Positions 22,370 through 33,910 of a DNA stretch of 64,000 nt are shown in pieces. The notes beneath the pieces were generated by a model, which was not told where the DNA came from, did no database searches, and saw only the letters and a program-made list of their open reading frames with translations. Position 1 is the stretch's first letter. Every line of letters begins with the position of its first letter. The position numbers and the translations under genes are program-made. This stretch comes from Apostichopus japonicus (lineage: Eukaryota; Echinodermata; Holothuroidea; Aspidochirotida; Stichopodidae). The DNA lies in NCBI RefSeq assembly GCF_037975245.1, contig NC_092573.1, positions 5,268,001 through 5,332,000 on the forward strand. Direction: 5' to 3'.

Positions 22370-23130
22370 CCACAACGTACGGTTCTAGCACCATTCCTTT
22401 TCACATTCCACACATCGGATGCAAGGTGAAGTAATGAAAACTGCACATTGGTCAAATTTGCAGATGATACTGCCTTCATGGGTTTGATATCAAATGATGA
22501 TGATACTGCGTACGTGGATCAGATCAATGAATTGTGGACGAATCTTTTGAGAACTTCATGTTAACAAGTCAAAAGAATTGGTGATTGATTTTCGGAAGTC
22601 CATGAATGTTCCAATTGAAGTTGTTAAAAAGGGAGACATCGATCGTTGAAAGGTTGGATAATTATAAGTATCTCGGGGTGGTGACAGACAAACGGGTTTC
22701 CTGGCACGAGAACGTAAATGTATTATTGAAGAAACTGAAATCTATGATGTATATTGTCTGCGCATGGTGAACAAATTGAATGTTAATTACAATATTCTTG
22801 CCATGTTTATAACTCTGTTATTTGTGGGGTATGGCAATTTAAGTTGGTATCGTGGGGTCGGGAAGGCGATCAATGAAGATAGACACCGTATTGAAGCGAT
22901 TATTAGAAAGGCAAGTCGTGTGATCGGAGAAATTCAGCCAGCATTGGCCTCGTCCTACCAACAGCTTCTATAGAGGTTAAATTTGACACGATTATGCGTG
23001 ATGGTAGGCACCCACTTCGTGTGCTTCTGGTCAAGGCCGCGGTGATCCCCCAGCTCTCGAAGTGGTATAGGATGCGGTTGCCATTGACCAGTGCAAATCG
23101 ACACCCCTCTCATTTAATCCACAACGCCTA

Positions 23131-23973
23131 AAACTCCATAACTTCAATTTCAAACGCTATAGCTTGCATATTACCATAGATTCCAACTGTCACGGTTTGG
23201 CCGGGACTGTTCCGGTTTAGGCTGTGCTGTCCCGGTGTCCCGGTTTACCTACTTATTGTCCCGGTTTCCAATAAGGTTTTTCGCTTTAATTTGTTAATAG
23301 TGTACTGTTTCTCTTCACACAATGGAATTACATCGCCACAAATTATTCAATTAAATTTGAGGAGACTAAGTACCGGTAGGTCCTACCTTACTATGTTGGT
23401 TCCACAATAATGTTTGTTTTGTATGTTCAATTTATTTTTGAGGAAAACACCTCCAGAAATGAGCACATTGCGGGAAATCTGTCTGGGAAATGTGGAAATA
23501 CCATAGAACTAGACGCGGAGAACGCAAAACTATCTGAAAACGCTAACGCTAGCCGGCCCCTGGATCCGATGTAGTGCTACAAACTGTCGCATATCCGGCA
23601 ACTATATATAGCTTTCATTTAACAGTAATCCCTCTTTCTCCTGAAATCTTTACGAAAGCGAACAAGAACTATCTACAAATAATGCGGCTTCACTGGGCTT
23701 CGCCCTACCTTGCACATACAGCCAATAACATACATTTTAAATTTTAAAACAAAAGCTGCCGGATTTGGAAATCTGCTCGGCTACTCACGGCAGACGGTCT
23801 CAAAGGGCTTGTTGGTCTCGAAATCGATCTACACCCTATCTAAAATGGCCGGTTAGATATACAACCTTGGTTATATGACGTCTGGTGACAATTATGAATT
23901 TATGCAAAAATCAAGATTTTAAAATAATCGTTAATTGGTTTACCGATGAAGTGTTTGGACTTGGGAGGGGGAG
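23131..23973. other. Intergenic, repeat-derived sequence
   Basis: Contains several TCCCGGT(G/T) words in a short stretch (about 23195-23275) that look like subterminal motifs of a DNA element. No boundary could be fixed and no gene was recognised. Confidence 0.4.
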
Positions 23974-24237
23974 TGTGATGTGATGTGATGTTACATAACT
24001 TTATGTAAAACTGTTACGTGTACATGTTATGCGAGTAGACCAATCAGAAGTGTCCAACCAGTGATATATAAGCAGTACACGAGGCGTGTGCCTCGACTTC
24101 ACTTTCCTACTTTCTGTCTCTAAGTTCTGTATCCGTGCTCGTTATATTTATGTTATTCATTGTAAATATATATACGTTGAAGTCAGAGACTTGTTATGTT
24201 CTTCTTTGATATGTCCACCCAAGTCAGAAACATTACA
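23974..24237 (+). mobile_element. Solo LTR, 264 bp
   Basis: The sequence begins TGTGATGTGATG and ends CATTACA, so the ends are TGT...ACA, and it is flanked by the 5-bp duplication GGGAG (23969-23973 and 24238-24242). A TATA-like GATATATAAG lies at about 24063-24072. Length, ends and 5-bp duplication are those of a Ty3/Gypsy- or BEL-type LTR. No internal retroviral-type genes are adjacent. The short GGGAG sits in G-rich sequence, so chance is possible. Confidence 0.6.
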
Positions 24238-24589
24238 GGGAGGAGCAGTGGCCCCTTATTCCCTTATTCTGGTGCCGTCACTGCACAAAAGTCTGAAAAT
24301 TACTGTTACGCACACTTAGTACTTTTCAAATTGTGGACGTCTCGAAGAGGGTTATTGCTTGAAAGCATACAAAGCTGTATTTTCACTTTTATCCCCTGTT
24401 GCCATGTGTATATGTCGTCGATTTGATGTCTCTTCTACGCTTCCGTACTGGTTTCATGCTATCGTATTTTTTAGTGTAATGAACGGCCGTGATGTGCTTA
24501 ATATTTTTCAAGAGAAAAAAGATTTGACGAGCGCGTATATAATGTGTTCGTGGCAGGAAAAATCCTTATCCAAACCTTATCCTTATTGA

Positions 24590-26365
24590 AATTTCTCAGA
24601 ATCGCTTTGGTAGAGACCTCAGAATACAATTGGTGTCATCAGCAAACTTCTTAGCTGTACACAAAATATCTCCGTCAATGTCATTTACAGGCGCGGCGGA
24701 ACGGAAAAATTATTGGGGGGGCTAATGTGTGGAGACTATCTAAGCGGAGCACCACCATCGGTTGGCGCGGAGCGTACAAGAAAATTTTGGGTTTTTTTCA
24801 AACCCCCAGATGGCCGGAAACGGCACTTCCCGAGTGTTTTATGCTGTGAATACCTGGCCCTAAAATATGGGTCTCAAGCCTGCAATTTCTCAGATTGCAC
24901 GTTAAGTCTGTAAAAACATTATAATATGTATATTCGATGGTGTTTTAAGAGAGTAGCTATTACTCGTAGTGTACTCGCAAAGACGTTTTTGAGTGTAGTA
25001 AGGGCAGTGGCGGAACTAGGGGTATTGGTCGGGGGGCAAGAATGGTGTGTAGGGGCGCTTTCGACACTATCTAAGCGGAGCGCCACCACAGGTTGGCGCG
25101 GAGCGTACAGAAAATTTTTGAGTAAAGATACTCCCGAGATTGCAGGAAATGACCCTTTCCGGGGCCTTGCTAATTTGCAGATAAACGGAGAATAAATAGG
25201 TGTCGTCGCCATTTTGTCGGAAAATTACACCGACAGAATATGACAAATGTCAATAGGTATATGAGAGCGCAATAAAATAGTCAAAAAAAAAGTAAAAAGT
25301 AGTGAAAAGCTGAAAAGGGCGCCAGCAGTCCATTTGAGTCCGTCAGGGGGGGGGGGGCATCCGCCCCTGACTGTATATATGGACGCTCGATCAACCACTA
25401 AGTAAGGGGATGTTGGAGAACTGGCTGGAATGAGGCAAGTCATTGGCCTAAGACGAAGTTGTGTTACGCTTACCGGTACTCACACTCACTGCTTCCACTT
25501 TTCACGGGGCGTGAAGACGCGGTTGGGGTGACAATGTGGTCTATAGCCAAGGGACGGGCCGAGGGTCCCCCAGCAATTACTAAAATTATTACACCTATAG
25601 AGTATATTGTGCATCGGACAGATCGACAAGTATGCATTGAAAAATGGGCAGATGTACGTTTCGGAGCCTTGGTAAATATTGGGGGGGGGGGCTTATCATG
25701 CATTTGCCCCCTCAACTTTTTTATTGGGGGGGCTGAGCCCCCCCAAGCCCCCCCGGTTCCGCCGCCACTGGTCATTTATATAGGTAAGAAACAACAAGGG
25801 ACCCAAAACAGACCCTTGTGGAACCCCACTAGTAACGTCCTGCCAAGAATAAGCACAGCCTTTAATTACCACCCTCTGTTTCCTATTACCAAGCCAATTC
25901 TCGATCCAAGACAGTAAATTCCAATTGACACCCATACTCTTTAGCCTAAGAAAAAGACGCTGGTGGGAACTTCATCAAATGCCTTCTGGAAATCCAGGAA
26001 CACAACATCTACAGACCTCTGCCTATTTAGTGAGCTTGTTACATCTTTCATAAACTCAAGAATATTAGTGAGACAAGACCTTTTTTGACAAAAGCCATGA
26101 TGTTGAGACTCGCTGATGAAAGATTGACTTCTGAAGTGACTGCCCATAGACTTTTTAACATAGACTCCATGACCTTACAAACAACACTAGTGAGACTAAC
26201 GGGAGCATAATTACAGGGCTTAGACTTATCACCCTCCTTGAAAATTGGGATAAATTGGGATTAGCACATCTCGAGTTCTCAGGAACATAACCTTCATTCA
26301 TAAATTTACTAAAACCAATGAAAGTGGAACGCAGCACGCAGTGTTGTAAACACAATTAGGCCTAT
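24590..26365 (-). mobile_element. LINE reverse transcriptase fragment, minus strand, interrupted by a hAT-like element
   Basis: Reading leftwards on the minus strand: FSKFMNEGYVPEN (about 26310), KKRSCLTNILEFM-type block, VVFLDFQKAFDEVP (motif A, catalytic Asp), then after a frameshift GVNWNLLSWIENWLGNRKQR, GVPQGSVLGPLLFLTYIND (motif B) ending at 25779. The frame resumes at 24679 with IDGDILCTAKKFADDT (motif C). The order is that of a CR1/Jockey-group LINE. Both ends are lost and at least two frameshifts exist apart from the insertion. Confidence 0.85.
24688..25770. mobile_element. Composite hAT-like non-autonomous element, 1083 bp, 8-bp target duplication
   Basis: The element is flanked by GTCATTTA at 24680-24687 and 25771-25778. 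Its ends are imperfect inverted repeats: CAGGCGCGGCGGAACGG on the left, and CAGTGGCGGCGGAACCGG when the right end is read inward. An 8-bp duplication and CAG termini are hAT-superfamily traits. Excision of the element with one duplication restores the LINE frame (TYIND/IDGDIL). A second left end, CAGTGGCGGAACTAGGGG, starts at 25005, and the block CTATCTAAGCGGAGC...GGTTGGCGCGGAGCGTAC occurs twice (about 24737 and 25068). A further end-like CAGTCAGGGGCGGATGCCC runs leftwards from 25373. The element is therefore nested or tandem. No transposase is present. Confidence 0.85.
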
Positions 26366-28740
26366 CCCAATCTTCGAATTTTCATTTAACCAGCTCCAGG
26401 CCGATTTAAGAAACACATGTTTATTTAGTACTCATATTGTGTGACTCCATACATACGTGTCATCAATAAATGCTGAACATTTACCGTTTTAGTGTATGTA
26501 AACTTGGGACAGTTTGAAGAACTAAATTCTTCACTTTCCAAGGTCCATTTTCACTCTGTAGGTCCAAATCATATGTTGTGGCTTACCATGATTCACTCGA
26601 AAAAAAGACGTAACGTATTTGTGATCAGGCTAGGACCGAATGAATGACTTTCTTTCGCCGAGCCTCATCGAAAGACATTGATGTTAGAACTGTTTATAGT
26701 GATACAAAAAAAAAAAACACCCAACGCTATCCCTACAAAGAAAGTAGAGCGGTTTATATCATTAGCGCGCACAGGATTTTAAAACGGGCGAGGGTTTATA
26801 AATTTTCCCCAGACTGATTTAAGTAGGGGAATGAACAGGAGGGAATGATGTCGTTGAAGCCGATTCCCATGCTGGGTGCTTGGAAATTGGAATCCTCTCC
26901 CAAGAAAAAACATATAGAGATTGCGACGACAAGTGGTGTAGTCTTGGTCATATTTAGCCTCTAAAGTATAGATCTATAAATAAGTCTGTGCTATAAATAA
27001 TGGATGCCTGGATGAGTAGTCCAATCCTTCCCCCACTGACATTTTCCTTTTAAGTTTGGCAACAGCGGCCCGGGGATCTCCTTAACAAAATTTGATATAG
27101 TTTCAACAAAAGGGCTCTTTGTAGATTATTAAATGGAACGGAGTATTTCTTCTTCTCAGTATAATATCTAGTTGGGCATCACCTCGAAAATTTTGCTGAA
27201 GTCCGTTCTGGGGAGAAGTGAGAACTTTGTTTCGGTATAAGGGCTCATAGAAGAAAATGATGCTTGATTACCCTCATTTTAAGTAGAGTTTAAAAAAATA
27301 AATAAAGTGCGCGTTGTATAAAATGTAAGCCATTGGGAATAAAATATGGGGAGGGAAGATTAGGCACGTGTTTTCTCGCTCCCAGTGGCAACGGCTCTGT
27401 ATATATTAACGATATCAAACGTGTAAAATGCCTAAAAGTACGTTGGCTGGTATTCGCAGATACCTCATGTCTCTATTGACCCATGTGGAGATGATGCGTT
27501 TTTATTAAAAAAAGAAAATCCAGTGTAATACGACGCACGGAACCAACGGTGTCAATTATTTAATCAAAGTGAACTTTTTCGGAGAAATCTTATTCTGTGC
27601 TTACTATCGCTACAGAGGAAACCTTCTGAGAAACAGATCACACCGTGCTACAAAACCACGTAGCATATCCATTATCATATATAAATAGTAAATATACTTT
27701 TCATAAAATGCCCAGAGAGCTAACGTTAGAGTTAAATGAGCTGCGTCAGAAGTATGTTTTTACATGTGAACTTGTAATACGAATGTATGCATCGCAGTTG
27801 AAACGAAATTCTGTTGGTTTATGCCATCCTTTGATTCAATTAATTTCTTCAGTCAATGAAGGTTCCATCTAATTGTATGCGATCCGCAAGTACGACGTAA
27901 TTGAACCAATAAGAATCAATGAAAGAGTCTTTCTCGGAATGTGATTGGCTGAATAAATGGAACCAATTTACGGAAGAGTCGAAACTGAAGCCAGCCATAC
28001 AGCGCGCAAGTACGTTCTTACGTGGAACAGCATGGGATATGACTAATCGATTGACAATCAAAACTAATGACTTAACAGCTAACAGTTGCATATTTTATCA
28101 ATATGATAATGAAAGAGTGATGGCAGTTTTACTGTAAAAGAAAAACAAAATGCGAGTTCAGTACCGTAACAAGACAGTATTAATTTAGTTGAAGAGACTG
28201 ACAATGTTAGAATAGTTTTGTCTCCCTCATCTTGCTTCTCAGGTGGAGGAGCCAATTAATGCACCGTCGCGTGTTCGTAAATTGCTATTTACAGGAACGC
28301 TATGTGAGGTTCATAATTTATACAGCATTTAATAATGGACATACAAATGATGAATGGATATCATAGTATATTTGGCGTGATTGCCCAATTAAAAACAAAA
28401 GGAAGAAGAACAAGAAGAAGTCAATAAAAACATAAATTAAAGACAGTGGATGTTTAATGAGTTGGAATGTGAATAACAGCACATGCTATTGGGGTGGATA
28501 AGTTGAGGGTCTCATATTTGTCTGCTTCTTTTACTTTTGCCCTGCTATATTGTCTATGTATTTTACTCACTCTCTCTCTCTCCACCACCCCTCTCTCCAC
28601 ATACGTTGAGTTCTCTATTGAGTGTTTCTTCTTTTCAATGTTGTCGAAATTTTCCTGTTGATTTATTGTTTTCTGTCAATTTCTGATAGTCGTACATCTC
28701 AAGTGCCTCTGCGCAGACAAGCTCAAATAAACCGACGACA
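26366..28740. other. Intergenic stretch
   Basis: No recognised gene or bounded repeat. ORFs of 72-80 codons near 27645-28137 resemble nothing I know. Confidence 0.4.
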
Positions 28741-28768
28741 ATGGTAAGAATAAAATTACTTTTTTTTA

Positions 28769-28958
28769 AAGGAAAAGTCGCCCAGGAAAGAACCTGGGCA
28801 CGAAAACCAAACTACCAAACGACTGATCCGCTCTCAGCCCCAGTCCCCTTGCATCGGGACTGTGACTGTGTGATCATCGTCAGGTGTGCATCACCATTCC
28901 CCTCGAAAGGGAACAGATACTACATATGATCTTAGCCAAAAGGCCGATAAGAATATTT
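28769..28958 (-). ncRNA. U2 snRNA-headed repeat, copy 1 (SINE-like or snRNA-like)
   Basis: On the minus strand the copy starts TTCTTATCGGCCTTTTGGCT and continues with GTAGTATCTGTTC. This matches the 5' end of U2 snRNA (stem I and the branch-point recognition region). After GTTC the sequence leaves U2: a hairpin TTCCC-TTTCGA-GGGGAA, then GATGCACACC, a CAGTCCC...GGGACTG-type hairpin and a CCCAGG...CCTGGG hairpin follow. The 3' end runs into eight A. The U2 Sm site and 3' stem-loops are absent, so this is not a normal U2 gene. Retroposed repeats with snRNA-derived heads are known in vertebrates, and this could be an analogous family. Confidence 0.6.
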
Positions 28959-28963
28959 TTTTT

Positions 28964-29152
28964 AAGGAAAAGTCTCCCAGGACAGAACCTGGGAACGAAA
29001 CCAAACTACCGTACCAAACGACTGATCTGCTCTCAGTCCCAGTTCCCTTGCATCGGGACTGTGACTGTGTGATCATCGTCGGGTGTGCATCACCATTCCC
29101 CTCGAAAGGGAACAGATACTACACATGAACTTAGCCAAAAGGCCGAGAAGAA
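28964..29152 (-). ncRNA. U2 snRNA-headed repeat, copy 2
   Basis: Second copy, 195 bp from the first and in the same orientation, about 90% alike. It starts TTCTTCTCGGCCTTTTGGCT, closer to canonical U2 (TTCTCGG) than copy 1 (TTATCGG). It ends in AAAAAAAA immediately before the next copy's 5' end. Changes in one arm of the CAGTCCC hairpin and in CCCAGG...CCTGGG could be compared between copies for compensatory pairs: CCCAGG/CCTGGG here, against GCCCAGG/CCTGGGC in copy 1. Confidence 0.6.
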
Positions 29153-29159
29153 TAAAATT

Positions 29160-31225
29160 ATAGTGCAGGATGTGTAATATGATCGTTCTTAAATTGTGAA
29201 AACGGTGATAAATCAAATTTCTCTTCTTTCACTTTCTCCCCGCGTTGAACCAACATCAGGGTTTTCTGTAAATTCTGTAGTGCGAAGAGACAAACCTTCT
29301 ATAATGACTTCAATTTTGCGACAGATCTTTCATCTCCTTTACGGCCATCAAATACTGTAGACAAATCAGTCTGCATCAAGGTCAGCGAATAGAGCGATCT
29401 GATTGGTGCATTTCTATACAGTAAAATCTCACACCCTCCATGTGTGTACATATATGCACACCAAGCAATGTTACACAAAGGCAAGTCTTTCTCGTCTTCG
29501 AAAAATCACTTTTTCTGTCGGATTACTGCTAAATTTTGGACATATTTGCTTTGGGATGGGAAGTAGGTAAGGGCGACCGGTTTCATACTAATGGTATCTT
29601 TGAATTCGAATGTTTAAACAACAAAACGGTGTTTTTCATGTCGTGGTTACTCGTAAACAACTGGTTGGGCTAAAATTAAAGTCCCTAGCCTATCATCATG
29701 ACGTTCAAGCTAGTATCGAGTAGGAGGTGGCGATTGCTAGTATCAATATTAAAGGGGTATGCTAAGCTAGACCTAAAATTGAGAATGAATACCAACAGGA
29801 TTGGCTTAAGTTATCGTGGTATGAAACAATTATTCCTTCTAGTTGTTGATGTTGGATTAAGACAAATGTATTGAGTTCGACCTACTGTAGGACTAACCTA
29901 GGTTTGTAGCCTAACACTACAGTAAACAACTTAGTGACATAGTTCTACATTGTTGTTATACGACTTGATATAGGACAAGGTACAAGGCTATTGAGCACTC
30001 AAAAATTTCAGTGTACAAATACAATTTATATAGCACAGGCCTTGGCTAAACGCCCTGCAACTAGTAGCTTTGTAGTAGCAGTATGCGTATTATAAACACC
30101 AACATAGGCTAGGCTAGTCCTTCAAGTTACAGAGCTAACACTAACACTACAGTAACACAAAGTTCACAAAGGCTAGGCAACTGTTTATTCCTATTGAAGT
30201 CAGGCTAGGCCTAGGGTGTTATAAATAAATATCTGTCTAGGTCTAGTATTATCCTTGTTTCTAACTTACTGGGCCAAGGCTAGGCCTAATTAGTTAAGTA
30301 CTAACTCAGCCAATGCCTAATACTATAGGTTTTACATTAGCCAGCATTGAGCAATAGTATAAATTTTACTACTTAGGACTGCTTTAAAGTTTAAGAGGCC
30401 TACTTCATTTTAGTAAGTAAAATGGTATAGGCCTAGTGATATCCAGTCTAATTATGGTTTTATCTTTGTAGTTAAATATATAAATGCAGCCTTTCAATAC
30501 AAATGAGTACAGGTGTTAATGAACTTTGTTTACAGTCCGAACTTTGAAGTACATACATAACTGAAGGCCTGCATAGCCTATTATAGCGAAACTAAGCTTA
30601 TGTATGTGAACATTTAATTTGCAGTTGAGTTCCAGGAGCCACTTTCTGAGAAATGTGGCTTTTGGTAGACCTAGGAGCAACTTGGCAGGGATCAGGAGCC
30701 AGTTTGTAATGTAAAAGAATTGTCTGGTACCCCTTGGACATTATCTTAAAAAATGACAAACAATTTTCCAAACATGTTTTCAAAGTATGAGAAAGCTTAT
30801 ATTGTGTTTGACAAAGAAACAAATGACGTCATCTGGGCCAATGCAGATTGGGACATAACCCACGCTGCATACTATTCCTACAGTAATCACAACAAAGACT
30901 GCGTTTGAATACAGATTAATTTCTTCCTTAATTTAGAGTGAAATTTCTTATAGATAACTGCCTTAGTGCCAGGCATTTGGATGTAGTAGGTCTCATGGAT
31001 GCGTGAACGAAAAGGGAGAGAAAATAATGTTTTTTGCTGTTCCTGACCCAGAAAAGAGTGAGGAAAACTGTGAACTGTGTAGAATGGGTTAGGGTTAGGG
31101 AAAAATGGTTTATGAACTGTGGTTTGAGTGTATTATGTGCAATGCTATACATGTATGTACTAGTAGGTACAGTAGGCTGTATACGTACATTTGCGATGTG
31201 TACGTAATATCTAATAGGCAACCAC
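29160..31225. other. Intergenic stretch rich in TAGGCCTA/GGCTAGGC words
   Basis: No gene recognised. From about 29680 to 30460 the sequence is dotted with AGGCTAGGC, TAGGCCTA and similar words, a common background pattern in some marine invertebrate genomes. Confidence 0.4.
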
Positions 31226-31233
31226 CTGTCAGT

Positions 31234-32933
31234 CAACCCTTTTTAATTCCCCAGTGAATGAGGTCGCCAGGAGGAAAATCCTGTGGCGACTAGATCTAAA
31301 TTTTTCCCAAATTCTGGTCGCCCAGAATGAAAATGTGATCGCCACTTTGATATGCTAAATATTAGTACAAAAAACACTAGGCCTAGGCTCAACATCGAGT
31401 AGAACTATACTGTACATGTGTACACGCACAGAATCGTATAAAGACGTATAGGATAAATAGGGTTGGGCGATGTATCCAAAATTATTATTATCGCGATAAT
31501 TTTTTTTTTTTTTTTGAGGATTGAACAAATGACGATAACTTCTTGTGAAAGAAATTTGAAATAAATGTCGGAAAAAATGCAATTATCCTTTCTCCGTTTT
31601 ATGTGTAAATGTTATTCTAGCATTCCATGGTTAAGAAAATTGAAAAGAAATCAAGTTTATCAACTTCATTTACTGACTTTTGAACTTCGTTAAAACCTGT
31701 CCTTTACAACATTCACTGTATAGAGAACAAAACTCTGAAAATCCGTAGAGAAATTACCAATTGTGTACGAAAAGTAAGTTGGTACACCTTTCAAATTTTA
31801 CGAAAGATCGAGCAAAAACACTTTCGAAAAATTCACGCGAAACTGGCATATCGTGCTAAATGCAACAAATGTCATGTAAACAAGGCTCTAGTACACCCAT
31901 TTATGAATTAACCATAAGACCACATCTGGTGTTAAGCGGGGGAAAAAGAAAGTATTTCTAGAATTTCCACCAAAAAAGGAAAAATTATTATCCTACCACA
32001 GTTAAGTGTATAGTAAATAGCCTAACCACTTCGTCGGTTACGGATCTCACGTAACAACAAAAACAACTATAAATTGTATTTTGCGAAGTTGACGTTCTCT
32101 ACAAGGACAAAGAAACAATATTTAGTTAATCATGCCAAGTGGCCTAAAATATGGAATTGCAAGGTTTACTTTTATAAATATGACCGTACCGTAGCTATCG
32201 GGGCCATGATATCGTGCTATGTCTGTATGGTATAGACTGTGCCTCGTGTATCATGGGGAAAAGATTGTTTTGTTCATGCGGAGGAGTCGGTTGGCTTGAG
32301 GTGTGTTTTACTTACCTTCATGTTCCGGGGATATTTACCTACTTTTCTTAAACGTCTAAGATAATATTTCGCATAACTTTACCGATCCTTTACTGACTGA
32401 CCTAATTAATTCTAGAGTGGAGCCAAAATAGTTTACTCCATGAAAAGTTTTTTGGAAACGTGCCAAAAATGTTAACAAACAGGTGTTAGACAGGGGGTTG
32501 CAACTTGCTTGACAAGGTACCTGGTAAAATTTGCTGCACATGTAGCCTACCAGGGTTACACTGCAGTTGTAAACTGATGTACGTATAGTACACGCTGTTC
32601 ATTGTTAGGCAGTCTTGAAACGGGGCTTTGCCGAACGTATAGTTTGTTTCATAATATCGACAGTTTTGTAAGTTAAACTTTTTAAAGATTGTAAGACAGA
32701 TTAAATCTCTTTTCATTTTATCACGTAATATTGCTACTCTAACTTGTCATTTTAAAATTTTGAACAGTTTCGTGACAATTTAAATTCATCATGGTGAAAT
32801 TTTCAGTTGCAAAAACTGATCGCCACAGTATTATAGGTCTGGCGACTAGCATTAATTTTTCCAGAAATTCTCATCGCCAGCCGAGAATTGTGGTCGCCAA
32901 TGCGACCATGGCGACCGTAAATAAAAAGGGTTG
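31234..32933. mobile_element. hAT-type non-autonomous element, 1700 bp
   Basis: Flanked by the identical 8-mer CTGTCAGT at 31226-31233 and 32934-32941. The terminal inverted repeats start CAACCCTTTTTA at both ends. Subterminal copies of GGTCGCCA/TGGCGAC are clustered at both ends (31270-31350 and 32820-32920), as in hAT elements where the transposase binds subterminal motifs. A GGGTTGGGCGAT word at 31461, the typical start of another repeat family, suggests a nested insertion. No transposase ORF was recognised. Confidence 0.85.
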
Positions 32934-33109
32934 CTGTCAGTAATGTTATTAGAGAAAAAGTGTCCCAGGGACGCGAGCCCCCGAAAAAGTTTGCGTCCTG
33001 TGAAAAAAGCTGCCGTCCTGATCGAACACCAATTACGGTTATTCACTTTATTGTATGACCTACTGTTACTAATACTAGGGTAGTATCACTGCCTATACTT
33101 TGTGAATGT

Positions 33110-33910
33110 TATACACAATATAGGTCAATGATGCTTTTCCATATTTCACATGATCTGATAGGCTAATAGTCCCTCACCCATTGTCTGGAAACATTCCTGC
33201 ATCTGTAGTGCTCAATGAACACAAAGTTTATTGTTTAACAACAATTACTTATAACATTACTCTCCCATATGTAGAGATAGCAAAGTTTGCGGCATATGTG
33301 TGCACTCAAATATTATTACGTTAGGCCTTGTTGACAACACATTTTGACCGAAAGCGATGGTACTAAGTTGTAGTTAAATTGTTGCTAAGAATATCACATA
33401 AGATTTGAATCATTGTTTTGATCCCAAATATGAGTTGAAGCCCACTTTATGGGAAGCTAACATCTCAGATACTGAAAAGGATTTTTCATATCACACTAAG
33501 ACTGGCAGTATGCATTTTCTCTGCATTGAGAGTTGCTATTTAGTAGAATGTGCTGCTAAAGTCAAATGTGCATTATTATCACAGTAATTTCTTTGTTGCA
33601 ACATTTCCGTGGACCCTTTGACCACATGCTTCAGATATACATGTTTATGTTTTTTAGTGCGACGTTGTATCGTCAAAAGTAGCTATTGAAGATTGAGTTT
33701 TTTAATCGACATTGCGTAAAAAGTTGTTTACATACTGTTGTGGGAAAGGGGTCGGAATTTGCCGAGGTTGGGCCGACTTGCCTATAGTGGTTGGGAAATA
33801 GGAAAGAACTTTGTTCAACTTTGAATACAATAAAATTAAGGGCGTGATGTCGAGATCTATATGTAACATTTTCTGCAAAATTTAAGGGGCTCAATAAAAT
33901 CAATTACAAA
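33110..33910 (+). repeat. Dispersed repeat family R2, copy 1
   Basis: About 800 bp that reappears in the same orientation at 54605-55455. Shared landmarks include ATGCTTTTCCATA, CATTGTCTGGAAACATTC, GCTCAATGAACACAAAGT, and at the right end GAGATCTATA...AAAATTTAAGGGGCT followed by AATAAA. The homology is colinear with many small gaps. Type of element unknown. Confidence 0.75.

Larger units (their letters stand above)
21165..23130 (+). mobile_element. LINE reverse transcriptase fragment, plus strand, interrupted by a foldback-like element
   Basis: Right of the insertion the plus strand reads, with frameshifts and stops, VLAPFLFTFHTSDAR (RT motif B region), KFADDTAFMGL (catalytic FADD, motif C), NYKYLGVVTDKRVSWHENV, and a 3' part with HPLRVLLV. 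Left of the insertion, about 21196-21238 reads SNEFTSNTSSP, which fits the residues just before the motif B PQG. The copy is decayed: at least three frame breaks between 22381 and 22990. It belongs to the CR1/Rex-like LINE type, and the C-terminal end is not sharply defined. Confidence 0.75.

Noticed and set aside
25459-25917. 152-codon plus-strand ORF with Pro/Gly-rich segments
   Set aside because: It runs across the right end of the hAT-like element and the antisense of the LINE RT.
28764-29152. Functional U2 snRNA genes
   Set aside because: Only the first ~45 nt match U2. The Sm site and the 3' stem-loops are missing and both copies end in an A run.
31086-31100. Interstitial telomere repeat GGGTTAGGGTTAGGG
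   Set aside because: Only two and a half units, expected by chance in low-complexity sequence.
33673-33903. Minus-strand ORF with FLFPNHYR, also seen near 55200-55288
   Set aside because: The shared peptide reflects the two copies of repeat R2; frames diverge quickly between copies, so there is no sign of protein-level constraint.
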